Counted from the stretch's first letter, positions 24,808 through 33,580 are shown. The stretch: DNA of 64,000 bases from UBA11090 sp035560555 (GCA_035560555.1 DATMZF010000061.1:1-64000); one strand, 5' to 3'. Notes: generated by a model from the letters alone, not told the origin. Program-made: numbers and translations.

Positions 24808-26475
24808 CTATTTTGCTTCCAGCTTTTCCGGGCTCAAGGTTCTGTAGTAGCTGCCGCAGAGATGCTTGGGATTGATCGCCTCGCGCACCTTGTACTGGTA
24901 CGCGGTGACGAGGGGCTGAGCCAGCTTTATGTACATCGCGTCGTGCTCTTCCTGCGTGAAGCCGTAGCCGTCGGGTCGCCTGAGGTCCTGGTTCCAGTGT
25001 CCCATGTCAACCCCGAGCTTCTTTTCCGTCATCCAACGTTGCGTGTCGTTGAAGAAATCCGCCGTGCCCTTGATGGAGGCCTTGTCGTAGGCGTCGAAGT
25101 TGACGAAGAATTCCCAGCCCGTCACGCCGCCGCCGCCGACGATGGAGACCGATCCCATGTCGGAGTCGCCGCCGGTGGCCGCGATGTAGGGCGTCTCCAG
25201 CTCCCACTTGCGCTTGAGGGCCGAGGCTTCCTCCATGAGCTTCGAGCTCACGAAGAGGTTGCCCGAAAGGCCGAAGTTGCCTTCGTAGGCGCCGCACATC
25301 ACGTAATTGAGGTTCTTGTGTCCCAGCCTGATGAGGTAGAGGAGGACGTAATCCATCATCTCCTTTTCCATCATGAACTTGTTTTTCCATCCGCCCGAGA
25401 GTTCGAGCACCTTGTCGAGAGCCGCTTCCTTGTACTCCATGTCCCGCCTCGAGGTTCCCGCGAGGACAACCTGGATCTCGATCTTCATGTCCTCGTTGAC
25501 CTTCTGGAGTTCGGGGTCCGCAAGGAGTTCGGGCAGGTCGCCCAGCTGCCTGTCGGGATCGGTGATGATCTTGAGCATGGCCGTCTTCAGGTTCCGGCCG
25601 AACATGTTGAACTGCCGGTGGCCGAGGAAGAGGATATCGTTCTCGTGGAGAAGGGCGATGGTCGCGGCGTAATCGTCCCAGGTCTTGAAGCAAAGCGTGT
25701 AGGCCTTGAAGTTGTCGGGAAGATCGGCCTTGTAGGCGGGAATCGTCCCCCTTGATGGAAGGGAGCTGGGGCCCGGCCAGGGGTGGAGGCGGATCGCCAT
25801 CCTGGTGCAGACGCCGAGGGATCCCGTGCTGCCCTGGAACCCGCGCAGGATTCCGCGCGTGCTCGGGCCGGGGCCTTCGCCGCAGAACCAGCCGGAGCCT
25901 GAGCCGAGCGAGCCTGTCCTCAGGACTTCGCCGTCGGGAAGAACCCACTCGGCGCCGAGCATGTTCTCGCTGGCGCAGCCCATGGAGATGGAGGTGGGGC
26001 CGAAGCCCACCCAGCCGGCCGTGCTCGCGAGGGGAGAGGAGGAGCAGCCGACGCCGGGGACGTTGAGGGTGAGGCCGACCTTCATCGCCTCGGCCTGGAC
26101 CACCGCGCCGATGGCGTAGGGTTCGACGACGGCGAACATGTTCCTGTCGTCTATCTCGATCTTCCTCATCCTTCTCATGTCGAGCTGGATGGCGTAATCG
26201 GAGTCGATGAAGCCCATCGCAGACCAGAAGGTGGAGGAAGCCTTGAACTTGATGTTGTACTTGTTGCAGAGGCGCACGATCTTCTGGACCTCGGCGGTGC
26301 TTCCCGGCAACAGGACAGCCTGGGGAAGGGGTGTCTTGTGGTCGTAGGGGCCGTAGTGCGCCGAAGACTGCGAGGCTATACAGCGGTAGGTTTCGAGCAC
26401 TCCCTTGTCCCGGGAGATGTTCCTGGCGCCGACTATAGTTTCAAGCGCCTCGAATATTTCTTTTGAAAGAGCCAT
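24808..26475 (-). CDS. VAO/PCMH-type FAD-binding oxidoreductase (long GlcD-like)
   Basis: The 555-residue flavoprotein has an FAD-binding PCMH domain at about 45-240 ('AVLLPGSTAEVQKIVRLCNKYNIKFKASSTFW', 'VVEPYAIGAVVQAEAMKVGLTLNVPGVG', 'GFQGSTGSLGVCTRMAIRLHPWPG'). Its longer C-terminal substrate domain ends 'KVREAINPKHLCGSYYRTLSP', resembling 4-cresol-dehydrogenase-type enzymes. It lacks the HxGDGN motif of lactate dehydrogenases. Start 26475 is preferred over 26481: AAGG lies 6 bases before it, while the first ATG touches the ribosome site. It lies between the iron-sulfur protein and the aldehyde dehydrogenase genes. Probably oxidises an alcohol or hydroxy acid; substrate unknown. Confidence 0.75.
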   Translation of the reverse strand: MALSKEIFEALETIVGARNISRDKGVLETYRCIASQSSAHYGPYDHKTPLPQAVLLPGSTAEVQKIVRLCNKYNIKFKASSTFWSAMGFIDSDYAIQLDMRRMRKIEIDDRNMFAVVEPYAIGAVVQAEAMKVGLTLNVPGVGCSSSPLASTAGWVGFGPTSISMGCASENMLGAEWVLPDGEVLRTGSLGSGSGWFCGEGPGPSTRGILRGFQGSTGSLGVCTRMAIRLHPWPGPSSLPSRGTIPAYKADLPDNFKAYTLCFKTWDDYAATIALLHENDILFLGHRQFNMFGRNLKTAMLKIITDPDRQLGDLPELLADPELQKVNEDMKIEIQVVLAGTSRRDMEYKEAALDKVLELSGGWKNKFMMEKEMMDYVLLYLIRLGHKNLNYVMCGAYEGNFGLSGNLFVSSKLMEEASALKRKWELETPYIAATGGDSDMGSVSIVGGGGVTGWEFFVNFDAYDKASIKGTADFFNDTQRWMTEKKLGVDMGHWNQDLRRPDGYGFTQEEHDAMYIKLAQPLVTAYQYKVREAINPKHLCGSYYRTLSPEKLEAK

Positions 26476-26487
26476 TTGCATCCTTCC

Positions 26488-27762
26488 TTACAGGGCCATT
26501 TCGACGAGCTCGACGATGTCGAGCACTTCTATCGTCCTTCCGTTCTCATCCTTGGTGCCGCGGAAGTTCGATTCGCACCAGGGGCAGGCGGTCACGAGGG
26601 CGCCGGCGCCGGTCGAGTTGGCCTCCGTGACGCGCTCGGCCGCCGTCCATGAGGAAAACTCAGGGTTAGTCTCGTCGCAGACGCTTCCCGCGCCGCAGCA
26701 CCAGGAATACTCCCTGATCCTCTCCATCTCCACGAGTTCGACGCCCGGAATGCTCGCGATGACGTCGCGGGGCGCGTCGTAGATGCCGTAGGCGCCGTTG
26801 AAGCGGGGCCTGCGCGGTTCCCAGGTGTGGATCTGGTTGAAAATCTTCTTTTCCTTGCCTTCCCAGGCGACGAAGGGCTCGCCGAGGCGGCCGAGGTGGC
26901 AGGGATCGTGATAGGTGACCCGCATGGGCACTTTTTTCGTGAACGCGAGTTTCCCTTCCTTTATGAGCCTGTCCATGTATTCCACCACATGGAGGACTTC
27001 GACCTTGAGCCCAAGCTTGGGATACTGGCGCTTGAAGGCGTGATAGCAGTCGGAGCAGGGGGTGACGATGATCTTCGCGCCCGAGGCTTCGATCGCCTTG
27101 ATGTTGGCGGCCGCGCTCGCGTCGAAGGCGTCCTTGAAGCCCATCTGGAGAGCCCTGCCCGCGCAGCACATGTCGGCGGCGCCGAGATATCCCAGATCCA
27201 CGCCAGCCTTCTTGAGTATGCGGACGGAGGCTTTCGCGTTCTTCACGTACTTTTCGTCGTAGCTGGACTTGCAGCCAGGGAAGAAGAGGACTTCGGCCTT
27301 TTCCTTCGTCAGGTCCTTGAGGCCGAGCCCTTCGGCCCAGGCGCCCCGCGCGGCCTTCTTCCTGCCCCTGATCATCGTCTTTTCCTTTTTGAGGGACTCG
27401 ATGATCTCGGCCTGGCCGGGGAGGAGCTTGCCCTGCTCGACCGCGTAGGCCTTGAGCTCGATGTTGTGATCCAGCGGTTCGAGATTGTACCTGGAAACCT
27501 TGCAGGCCACGTCGCAGGCGCCGCAGGAGGTGCAGGCGTGGATGATGTCTGTCGTCGTCGGGGACAGGTCGGCGTCCTTGGTGAGAAGGGCCAGGCCCAG
27601 CTCGAAGCGGCCGCGGGCCGAATACGTATTGAAGTTTCCCCAGGAGATGCTGGGGCAGTTTTCGCCATATCGCTGGCTTTTGACCTTGTCGAAGGGAATC
27701 CACTTGCAGCCGAGACAGTTGCTGCAGCGTTCCTCCATAGGCCTGAAATCTTTAAGCGCCAT
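26488..27762 (-). CDS. Iron-sulfur CCG-domain oxidoreductase subunit (HdrD/GlcF-like)
   Basis: The 424-residue protein opens with cysteine clusters at C13-C16-C19-C36 ('CSNCLGC' ... 'ENCPS') and the classic C77-C80-C83-C87 ('CTSCGACDVAC'), predicting two cubane clusters. Two CCG domains follow: 'DMCCAGRA' with 'PCSDCYHAFK', and 'SWCCGAGSVCDE' with 'CPWCESNF'. Proteins of this type (GlcF, LldE, HdrD) carry electrons from a partner flavoprotein to a membrane quinone or an Etf. With flavoprotein genes on both sides it is the expected electron-transfer subunit. It has no membrane anchor. Confidence 0.88.
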   Translation of the reverse strand: MALKDFRPMEERCSNCLGCKWIPFDKVKSQRYGENCPSISWGNFNTYSARGRFELGLALLTKDADLSPTTTDIIHACTSCGACDVACKVSRYNLEPLDHNIELKAYAVEQGKLLPGQAEIIESLKKEKTMIRGRKKAARGAWAEGLGLKDLTKEKAEVLFFPGCKSSYDEKYVKNAKASVRILKKAGVDLGYLGAADMCCAGRALQMGFKDAFDASAAANIKAIEASGAKIIVTPCSDCYHAFKRQYPKLGLKVEVLHVVEYMDRLIKEGKLAFTKKVPMRVTYHDPCHLGRLGEPFVAWEGKEKKIFNQIHTWEPRRPRFNGAYGIYDAPRDVIASIPGVELVEMERIREYSWCCGAGSVCDETNPEFSSWTAAERVTEANSTGAGALVTACPWCESNFRGTKDENGRTIEVLDIVELVEMAL

Positions 27763-27763
27763 A

Positions 27764-29242
27764 TCACTCCCCCTGTAAACCGAGCTTGCCGGTGTTCATG
27801 ATGTTTTTGGGATCGAAGATCCCCTTCATCCTCTGAAGGATCATCGTCGACTGCGCGTCCTTGTTGAGCTGGAGTCGCGACCAGATCCCGTGCGGCCTGA
27901 GGTAGTAAGCCCCCATTCCCGCGAAAGTCTCGCTGGCCTGGACAAAGAGCTTTTTCGCCCTGGCTGTTTCCGAAGCGCTGGCGCCGTCGTAAGGCAGGAT
28001 GAATTCGCAATGGTACGAGGTGCCCATGTTCTGCGGATTCACGTAGACGCCGATGTCGCACAGGGGATATCCCGCGGCGGCGGCGAGCTCGTTCATCTTC
28101 GCGTTGAACTCGGGGAAGCGGTCGAGCGTCGTGGTGAAGAAGAGCTCGGCGAATGAGCCCTTGCTCTTTTTCTTCCAGCCCGAAGCTTCGCCGGTCCCTG
28201 TGACCTTCGCGTAGACGGTGTCGCCCGAGAGGCCGGGCAGGGAGGGCAGGAGCTTGAGGCCGAACTGCTGGGCGATCTCGGCGATATCCAGGGTCTGGGC
28301 CTGGGCTCGCTGCTCTGGAAGGATGCTCTGTCCGGATATGCCGACGAGAGCCACCCATGCCGGCATGTCGGCCATCCGCTTCGCCATGTCGGCGGAATCA
28401 TCGGCGACGAGGGCGGCCAGGGCGGCGCGGTTGACGACGAGCATCTCGTTGCCCAGGCGGAGCTTGATGACGCGATAGACGAAATCGATCAGATCCTCGA
28501 CCTTCGCCGCCGGCACCAGATGCATCGCGTGCACGGGCGAGGCCGCTTCGCACTTGAGGGATGCCCATGTCACGATGCCCATGCTTCCCTGGGAACCCGT
28601 GAGGAGGCGGTAGAAGTCGAGCATCATCGGTCCCGTGCCCGAAACCTGCCATTTTTCGCTTCCCTGCTGCTTTTCTATGTCGAGGGGGCCGCCGCCGGCC
28701 TCGCCCGTATACATCCTGTTTCCGTCTCCCCAGACCACCTCGGTGCAGCGCAGGGGATCGATGAAGTTCCACTGGTGCAGCGCGTTGAGCCTCGGCTCCA
28801 TGTCCAGGACGCTCGCGACGACCGATTTGCCTGACTTGGGAGCGAGGGGCATGGAGAATTCCAGGCCTTCCTTAGCCAGGGCCGCCTTGAGTTCGCCGTA
28901 GGTGACGCCGGGCTCGACCACGGCCATCCTCTGTTGGCGGTTAACGCTGAGAATGCGTTTCATCCCGCTCAAATCGACGACGACGGCTTCAGGCACGGAG
29001 GGAACCGTATCGCCCCTCTGGCCGGGACCGGTGGAGCTCACGGGCACGAGAGGCGTCCCCGTCTCGTTCGCCAGCTTCACGATGCCCTGCACCTCCTCGG
29101 CGCTCTTTACTTTGACAACCAGGCGCGGCTTTATCGGAACGGCGAAACTTCCGTCCCTCGAGTAGCGCTCCAGCGTGCTCGCGTCGTCGGCGACATTTTC
29201 CCTGCCGACAATTGCGGCCAGTCTCTCAACAAGGCCATCCAT
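27764..29242 (-). CDS. GlcD-like FAD-binding oxidoreductase
   Basis: The 492-residue flavoprotein has the PCMH FAD domain ('KPRLVVKVKSAEEVQGIVKLANETGTPLVPVSS' at about 38-70, 'MAVVEPGVTYGELKAAL', 'GSQGSMGIVTWASLKCE') and a C-terminal domain ending 'MKGIFDPKNIMNTGKLG'. It is the first gene of the minus-strand operon, one base from the iron-sulfur gene. It is clearly distinct from the other flavoprotein at 24808-26475, so the operon has two different FAD subunits for one CCG protein. A two-flavin dehydrogenase or two sequential oxidations are both possible. Confidence 0.82.
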   Translation of the reverse strand: MDGLVERLAAIVGRENVADDASTLERYSRDGSFAVPIKPRLVVKVKSAEEVQGIVKLANETGTPLVPVSSTGPGQRGDTVPSVPEAVVVDLSGMKRILSVNRQQRMAVVEPGVTYGELKAALAKEGLEFSMPLAPKSGKSVVASVLDMEPRLNALHQWNFIDPLRCTEVVWGDGNRMYTGEAGGGPLDIEKQQGSEKWQVSGTGPMMLDFYRLLTGSQGSMGIVTWASLKCEAASPVHAMHLVPAAKVEDLIDFVYRVIKLRLGNEMLVVNRAALAALVADDSADMAKRMADMPAWVALVGISGQSILPEQRAQAQTLDIAEIAQQFGLKLLPSLPGLSGDTVYAKVTGTGEASGWKKKSKGSFAELFFTTTLDRFPEFNAKMNELAAAAGYPLCDIGVYVNPQNMGTSYHCEFILPYDGASASETARAKKLFVQASETFAGMGAYYLRPHGIWSRLQLNKDAQSTMILQRMKGIFDPKNIMNTGKLGLQGE

Positions 29243-29319
29243 TCTGTACCCCCAATGTGGTGATTTGCAGACAGGAAATGGGTGATTTCCCCGAATTTCC
29301 TTGTTTGGTAGATATAGTT

Positions 29320-29337
29320 CACCGAACGCGTTCAGTG
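29320..29337. promoter_or_regulatory. Operator 1 of the divergon
   Basis: CACCGAACGCGTTCAGTG is an inverted repeat with 8 of 9 arm positions paired around the perfect core GAACGCGTTC (29324-29333). It sits directly after the -10 of the leftward promoter. Its core matches the second site at 29611-29620 as GAAYGCRTTC. Confidence 0.6.
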
Positions 29338-29363
29338 TAAAGTGAGTTTTTTATTTCTGTCAA
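29334..29363 (-). promoter_or_regulatory. Leftward promoter of the flavoprotein/aldehyde dehydrogenase operon
   Basis: On the minus strand TTGACA (29363-29358) and TACACT (29339-29334) are 18 bases apart, and the palindromic core at 29324-29333 follows immediately. It is the only good promoter between the operon start (29242) and the intergenic centre. Confidence 0.6.
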
Positions 29364-29567
29364 CCTGAATTTTTCGAGATGTCGGGAATTTTTTAGGCAT
29401 CGGCTTGCCGGAGGCGTCAAGCGTCGAAAATCGCGCAAAGTTTTGCTGTAAAACGTGATCCATCCATATTTTTCCGTGAGCTCCGATGCTACGCTATGCT
29501 GCGCCATATCCCGTGAGATGGAAGAATCCCCGTGCCGGAGGAGGCCGCGGAAAGATAAATATTTTTC

Positions 29568-29598
29568 TTGACAAATCCAGAAAATGTAGGATCATAAT
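29568..29598 (+). promoter_or_regulatory. Rightward promoter of the TRAP operon
   Basis: TTGACA (29568-29573) and CATAAT (29593-29598) are 19 bases apart in an AT-rich stretch, 46 bases before the binding-protein start. The spacing is longer than ideal, which would suit a regulated promoter. The rest of the 400-base intergenic region (29364-29567) shows no gene. Confidence 0.55.
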
Positions 29599-29606
29599 AC
29601 ATAATT

Positions 29607-29624
29607 CGGTGAATGCATTCTACG
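29607..29624. promoter_or_regulatory. Operator 2 of the divergon
   Basis: The perfect 10-base palindrome GAATGCATTC (29611-29620) lies 12 bases after the rightward -10, with partly paired flanks. It shares the GAAYGCRTTC core with operator 1, suggesting that one repressor controls both arms. Confidence 0.55.
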
Positions 29625-29644
29625 AAAGTATCAAGGAGGCAATC

Positions 29645-30676
29645 ATGTCCAGGAGAACCACAAAAACGCGCGGCCTTACAAGGCTCCTGGCGCTCGGGCT
29701 TCTGCTCGTGGCGTTCGTCGCGCCCGCGATTTCCCAAGCCAAGGAAATCAAGCTCAGGTATTCGCTGCTCTGGCCGGCCAGCCATCCCATCACCAAGCTC
29801 TCGCAGGAATGGGGAAAGGATGTTGAAGCCGCCACGAACGGAAGAGTCAAGGTCACGACATTCCCCGGCAATACCCTTACCCCGCCCATGCAGGCATATG
29901 ACGCGGTCGTGAAGGGCATCGCCGACATGGCCGGCTGCCTTCTCGCCTATGCCCCCGGAAGGCTGCCCCTGTCCGAAGTCCTGCAGCAGCCCCTGGGCTA
30001 CCAGAACGGCTACCAGTCGTCGAAGCTCGCGAATGCCTTCTATAAGAAATTCCAGCCCAAGGAATTCGACGACGTCGAAGTGATGTATCTCCATGGCGCC
30101 GCGCCCGGCTTCATCTTCACGAAAAAAGCCGTCAGCTCCATAAAGGAAGTGAAGGGGCTGAGGATAAAGGCCAACGCCGAAAACGCCGATATCGTCGTCA
30201 ACCTCGGAGCCGCCCCCGTCACCATGCCCGTCAGCGACACCTACGATTCGCTGCAGCGCGGCGTCATCGACGGGACGCTCTTCCCCCTCGAAGCCCTCCA
30301 GGGCTACAAGATCGGCGAAGTGGTCAAGACCGTCATTCAGGACTACGGAATCTCCTATATGACCTCGATGTACGTGATCATGAACAAGGACAAGTGGAAC
30401 TCCATCCTCCCCGAGGACCAGAAGGCCATCGAGAAGCTCAACGACGAGTACAACGAGAAACAGGCCAAACTCTGGGCCGAACTGGACGCCAAGGCGAAAG
30501 AGTATGCCGCGCAGAAAGGCGTGAAGTTCCTCGACGTCTCGAAGGAAGATCAGGCCGTCACGGTCGCCCTCATGAAGCCGATCCTGGACAAGTACGTGGT
30601 CCAGATGAAGGCCAAGGGCCTTCCCGGCGAAGAAGCCCTGAAGTTCTGCCTTGACTTTATAAAGAACAATCCCTGA
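29645..30676 (+). CDS. TRAP transporter substrate-binding protein (DctP family)
   Basis: The 343-residue protein has a signal peptide ('GLTRLLALGLLLVAFVAPAISQA') and the DctP pattern 'EIKLRYSLLWPASHPITKLSQEWGKDVEAATNGRVKV'. The motif 'VKGLRIKANAENADIVVNLGAAPVTMPVSDTYDSLQRGVIDG' contains the arginine that usually pairs with the ligand carboxylate or other acid. AAGGAGG (29633-29639) is 5 bases before the ATG. TRAP systems import organic acids or sulfonates using a sodium gradient. The divergent partner operon suggests that the imported acid is its substrate. Confidence 0.92.
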   Translation: MSRRTTKTRGLTRLLALGLLLVAFVAPAISQAKEIKLRYSLLWPASHPITKLSQEWGKDVEAATNGRVKVTTFPGNTLTPPMQAYDAVVKGIADMAGCLLAYAPGRLPLSEVLQQPLGYQNGYQSSKLANAFYKKFQPKEFDDVEVMYLHGAAPGFIFTKKAVSSIKEVKGLRIKANAENADIVVNLGAAPVTMPVSDTYDSLQRGVIDGTLFPLEALQGYKIGEVVKTVIQDYGISYMTSMYVIMNKDKWNSILPEDQKAIEKLNDEYNEKQAKLWAELDAKAKEYAAQKGVKFLDVSKEDQAVTVALMKPILDKYVVQMKAKGLPGEEALKFCLDFIKNNP

Positions 30677-30705
30677 AGCCATAAAAACTAGGTAGATGCT
30701 GTGCG

Positions 30706-30739
30706 AGGCGCGCCCGGGTTCGCGAACCCGGGCGCGCCT
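30706..30739 (+). terminator. 34-base perfect palindrome between dctP and dctQ genes
   Basis: AGGCGCGCCCGGGTTCG is followed directly by its exact complement, then TT. Such a stem after the binding-protein gene would reduce read-through into the membrane subunits or protect the upstream mRNA. Confidence 0.65.
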
Positions 30740-30759
30740 TTGAGCAGGCGGAGGATATA

Positions 30760-31263
30760 ATGAAGCATTTCACGACTATCGTGAAAAAGGTCGATGCCAT
30801 TCTCTACGTCATGGCGGGCGCGATCCTGGTAGGCATGGTCCTGCTCACGCTTTGCGACGTCATTCTGAGGAATTTCGGCCATCCTATAACTGGATCCATG
30901 GAGATCATCATGTACGGCGGGGCCTTGGTATTCGGCTTTTCCATTCCCTACGCCACCTTGCTCAAGGCTCAGGTCCAAGTCGACCTCATCGTTGAAAAAC
31001 TGAAGCCGAAAGCCCAAAAGACGATCACGGTCATCACGAGGATCATAGGCGTCTGCCTCTTCCTCTTTATCGCTTACAACTTCTTCGTGTATGGCTTCGA
31101 CGTGAAGAACACGGGCGAGACGACCTCGAGCTTCAAGATACCCTATTACCCGATAGTATTCGCGCTCTCGTTGAGTTTTCTCTTCCAGAGCCTAACCCTC
31201 GTCTACGATCTTGTCGAAGTGCTTAGCGGCACTGACGAAGACGCCAAGGAAGCGACACTATGA
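30760..31263 (+). CDS. TRAP transporter small permease (DctQ)
   Basis: This 167-residue protein has four membrane helices, with 'VDAILYVMAGAILVGMVLLTLCDVILRNFGHPITGSMEIIMYGGALVFGFSIPYATLLKAQVQVDLI' covering the first two and the conserved DctQ arginine-phenylalanine turn. It bridges the binding protein and the large permease. It overlaps dctM by four bases. Confidence 0.9.
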   Translation: MKHFTTIVKKVDAILYVMAGAILVGMVLLTLCDVILRNFGHPITGSMEIIMYGGALVFGFSIPYATLLKAQVQVDLIVEKLKPKAQKTITVITRIIGVCLFLFIAYNFFVYGFDVKNTGETTSSFKIPYYPIVFALSLSFLFQSLTLVYDLVEVLSGTDEDAKEATL

Positions 31264-32570
31264 GCACAGAAATACTCACCGGCCTCGTCGGCATCGTCGC
31301 CCTGCTCGCGCTGTTCCTCACCGGGCTGGAGATGGCGTACTGCATGGTCCTCGTCGGATTTTTCGGATTCACGGCCCTGATGTCCTTCATTCCCGCCTCG
31401 AATCTGGTGGTTAAGGAATTCTTCGACGCCTTCACCACCTATTCCTACACGGTCATCCCCCTCTTCGTGCTGATGGGGGAATTCGCCTCGAATACCAATA
31501 TAGCCAAGCGGCTCTACACTGGCGCCTACAAGTGGTTCGGCCACGTGCCCGGCGGCCTCGCGATGACGACCGTCGTCGGCGCCACGGCCTTCAAGGCGAT
31601 GTGCGGCTCCACCCTCGCCACCGTGGGCACCTTCGCCGGCCTGGCCATCCCCGAGATGGACCGTTTCGGCTACTCGAAGGAGATTTCGGCGGGAACCGTC
31701 GCATCGGTGGGGACGATAGGCATGATCCTTCCGCCGAGCACCGTCCTCATCCTCTACGGACTCATCTGCGAGCAGTCCATCGGCAGGCTCTTCCTCGCCG
31801 GCATAATGCCCGCCCTCATGATCGCCTTGCTTTTCATGTTGACCATCGTCGTATGGGTGACGTTGAAGCCAAGCATCGCGCCGAAGGGCGAGAAATCCAG
31901 CTGGAAGGAGCGTTTCAAGGTCCTGCCCGAAATGCTCGCCGTCATTATCGTATTCGTCATCGTCATCGGCGGCATGATGGTCGGTTTCTTCAGCCCGACC
32001 GAGGCGGGCACGATAGGCACGGTGGCGGTCTTCGCGCTGGCCCTGATCCGCAGGGAAGTGAATTTCCAGATGATCAAGCGCTCGATCAAGGGCTCGCTGA
32101 AGACGGCCATCATGACCCTCATGCTCCTCGCGGGTTCCTCGATCTTCGGACGCTTTCTCACCATCACCGAAATTCCCTTCCGGGCGGCCGACTGGGCCTC
32201 CGCGCTTCCCCTGCCTCCCTTCGCGGTGATGCTGGCTATCATCGCGATCTACCTGATCGGCGGATCCATCATGGACGACCTCGCCTTCATGGTCCTCGCC
32301 ACCCCCATATTTCTGCCGACAGCCCTGGCCCTCGGCTACGACCCGATCTGGTTCGGCATCATGATAAGCATCACGCTCATGATCGGCGGACTGATCCCGC
32401 CCATAGCCCTCTATGTCTTCATCACCGGCAACATAACGGGCATCCCGTTCAAGACCATCTACAAAGGCGTCGTGCCCTACCTGGCCGCCCTCGCCGTGGC
32501 CCTGGTGCTGATTTTCCTCTTCCCGCAGATCATCACTTGGCTGCCCGACAAGTTCATGGGACCGCTCTAA
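31260..32570 (+). CDS. TRAP transporter large permease (DctM)
   Basis: The 436-residue membrane protein has about 12 helices and DctM signatures 'YTVIPLFVLMGEFASNTNIAKRLY', 'GGLAMTTVVGATAFKAMCGSTLATVGTFAGLAIPEM', 'GTIGMILPPSTVLILYGLICEQSIGRLFLAGIMPAL' and 'GLIPPIALYVFI'. It is the sodium-coupled transport channel. Start by ATGA overlap with dctQ. Four bases separate it from the RarD-like gene, which may be co-transcribed. Confidence 0.94.
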   Translation: MSTEILTGLVGIVALLALFLTGLEMAYCMVLVGFFGFTALMSFIPASNLVVKEFFDAFTTYSYTVIPLFVLMGEFASNTNIAKRLYTGAYKWFGHVPGGLAMTTVVGATAFKAMCGSTLATVGTFAGLAIPEMDRFGYSKEISAGTVASVGTIGMILPPSTVLILYGLICEQSIGRLFLAGIMPALMIALLFMLTIVVWVTLKPSIAPKGEKSSWKERFKVLPEMLAVIIVFVIVIGGMMVGFFSPTEAGTIGTVAVFALALIRREVNFQMIKRSIKGSLKTAIMTLMLLAGSSIFGRFLTITEIPFRAADWASALPLPPFAVMLAIIAIYLIGGSIMDDLAFMVLATPIFLPTALALGYDPIWFGIMISITLMIGGLIPPIALYVFITGNITGIPFKTIYKGVVPYLAALAVALVLIFLFPQIITWLPDKFMGPL

Positions 32571-32574
32571 GTCG

Positions 32575-33456
32575 ATGGAACCCGAGAACAGGGAACAGGC
32601 GAGGGGTATGACCTGCATGGTGGCGGTCTACCTCATTTGGGGGCTGCTTCCGGCTTACTGGAAGCTTCTGGTCGGAGTGCCACCCCTCGCCGTCATGGCC
32701 CACCGGGCGCTCTGGGCCTTCGTCTTCCTCCTCGCAGCCCTCGCGACTGTCTATAAGCCGAAACACCTGTCTGCCCCGCTCGCGGATAGACGGGTGTTTT
32801 CCCTTCACCTGCTCGCGAGCTTTTCCCTGGCCATCCAGTGGACAGCCTACCTGATCGCGGTCTCGTCGGGACGCCTCGTGGAGCTGAGCATGGGCTACTA
32901 CCTCTATCCTCTCGTCGTGACCTTCCTCGGCTGGGCATTTCTCAAGGAGAAACTGAATCGCGCGAAGATTTTTTCGCTCGCGCTGGCGGGAGCCGGCGTG
33001 GCGGTGACCATAATCGGCTACGGTCGGCTGCCCGTCCTCGCCCTTGTTCTGGCCGGCTCGTTCTCCGTCTACTCCCTGGTGAAAAAAAAGATAAAGGTCA
33101 ACTCGCTCCATTCGATCTTCTACGAAATCCTCTTCCTTCTCCCCTTCGCGCTCGCCTATGTCGCATGGTCCGGGCTAGGCGGTCAGGGATTTTTTTACGG
33201 TTCCTCGCCGGGATCGGCCGTTTTGCTCATAGGCGGAGGCCTCCTCACGGCCATCACCCTCCTCCTTTTCGCCGCTGGCGCCAGGCGTATTCCCATTTTC
33301 GCCGTCGGCTTCCTCCAGTACATTTCGCCCACGATCGTGCTTCTTCTCGGTGTCCTCGCCTATGGTGAGAGTTTCGGCCCGACGCAGTGGATAAGTTTCG
33401 CGCTCATCTGGCTTGGGGTTCTCGTGTATGTACGCTGTCAGTTCGTGAACAAATAG
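32575..33456 (+). CDS. RarD-like EamA-family permease
   Basis: The 293-residue protein has ten predicted helices in two EamA repeats. The N-terminal 'YLIWGLLPAYWKLLVGVPPLAVMAHRALWAFVFLL' and the 'SGRLVELSMGYYLYPLV' segment are typical of RarD. RarD-type proteins are drug/metabolite superfamily transporters with no well-defined substrate. No good ribosome site is visible; ATG 32608 is an in-frame alternative that would begin just before the first helix. Position suggests co-transcription with the TRAP genes, but a functional link is not shown. Confidence 0.82.
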   Translation: MEPENREQARGMTCMVAVYLIWGLLPAYWKLLVGVPPLAVMAHRALWAFVFLLAALATVYKPKHLSAPLADRRVFSLHLLASFSLAIQWTAYLIAVSSGRLVELSMGYYLYPLVVTFLGWAFLKEKLNRAKIFSLALAGAGVAVTIIGYGRLPVLALVLAGSFSVYSLVKKKIKVNSLHSIFYEILFLLPFALAYVAWSGLGGQGFFYGSSPGSAVLLIGGGLLTAITLLLFAAGARRIPIFAVGFLQYISPTIVLLLGVLAYGESFGPTQWISFALIWLGVLVYVRCQFVNK

Positions 33457-33523
33457 ACGCGAAGACACCGGATACCTCGAGGGAATGCCCGCCCGGCCGG
33501 CGACGATAGCCGCCGCGCTTTCA

Positions 33524-33551
33524 TTGACAAACCGCCGCGCCTCTGTAGAAT
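33524..33551 (+). promoter_or_regulatory. Promoter of the HD-GYP response regulator gene
   Basis: TTGACA (33524-33529), a 16-base GC-rich spacer and TAGAAT (33546-33551) form a near-consensus sigma-70-type promoter. It places the transcript start about 20 bases before the gene. Confidence 0.65.
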
Positions 33552-33580
33552 GAATGGAGTGCCCACGCGAGGGAGCCTCG

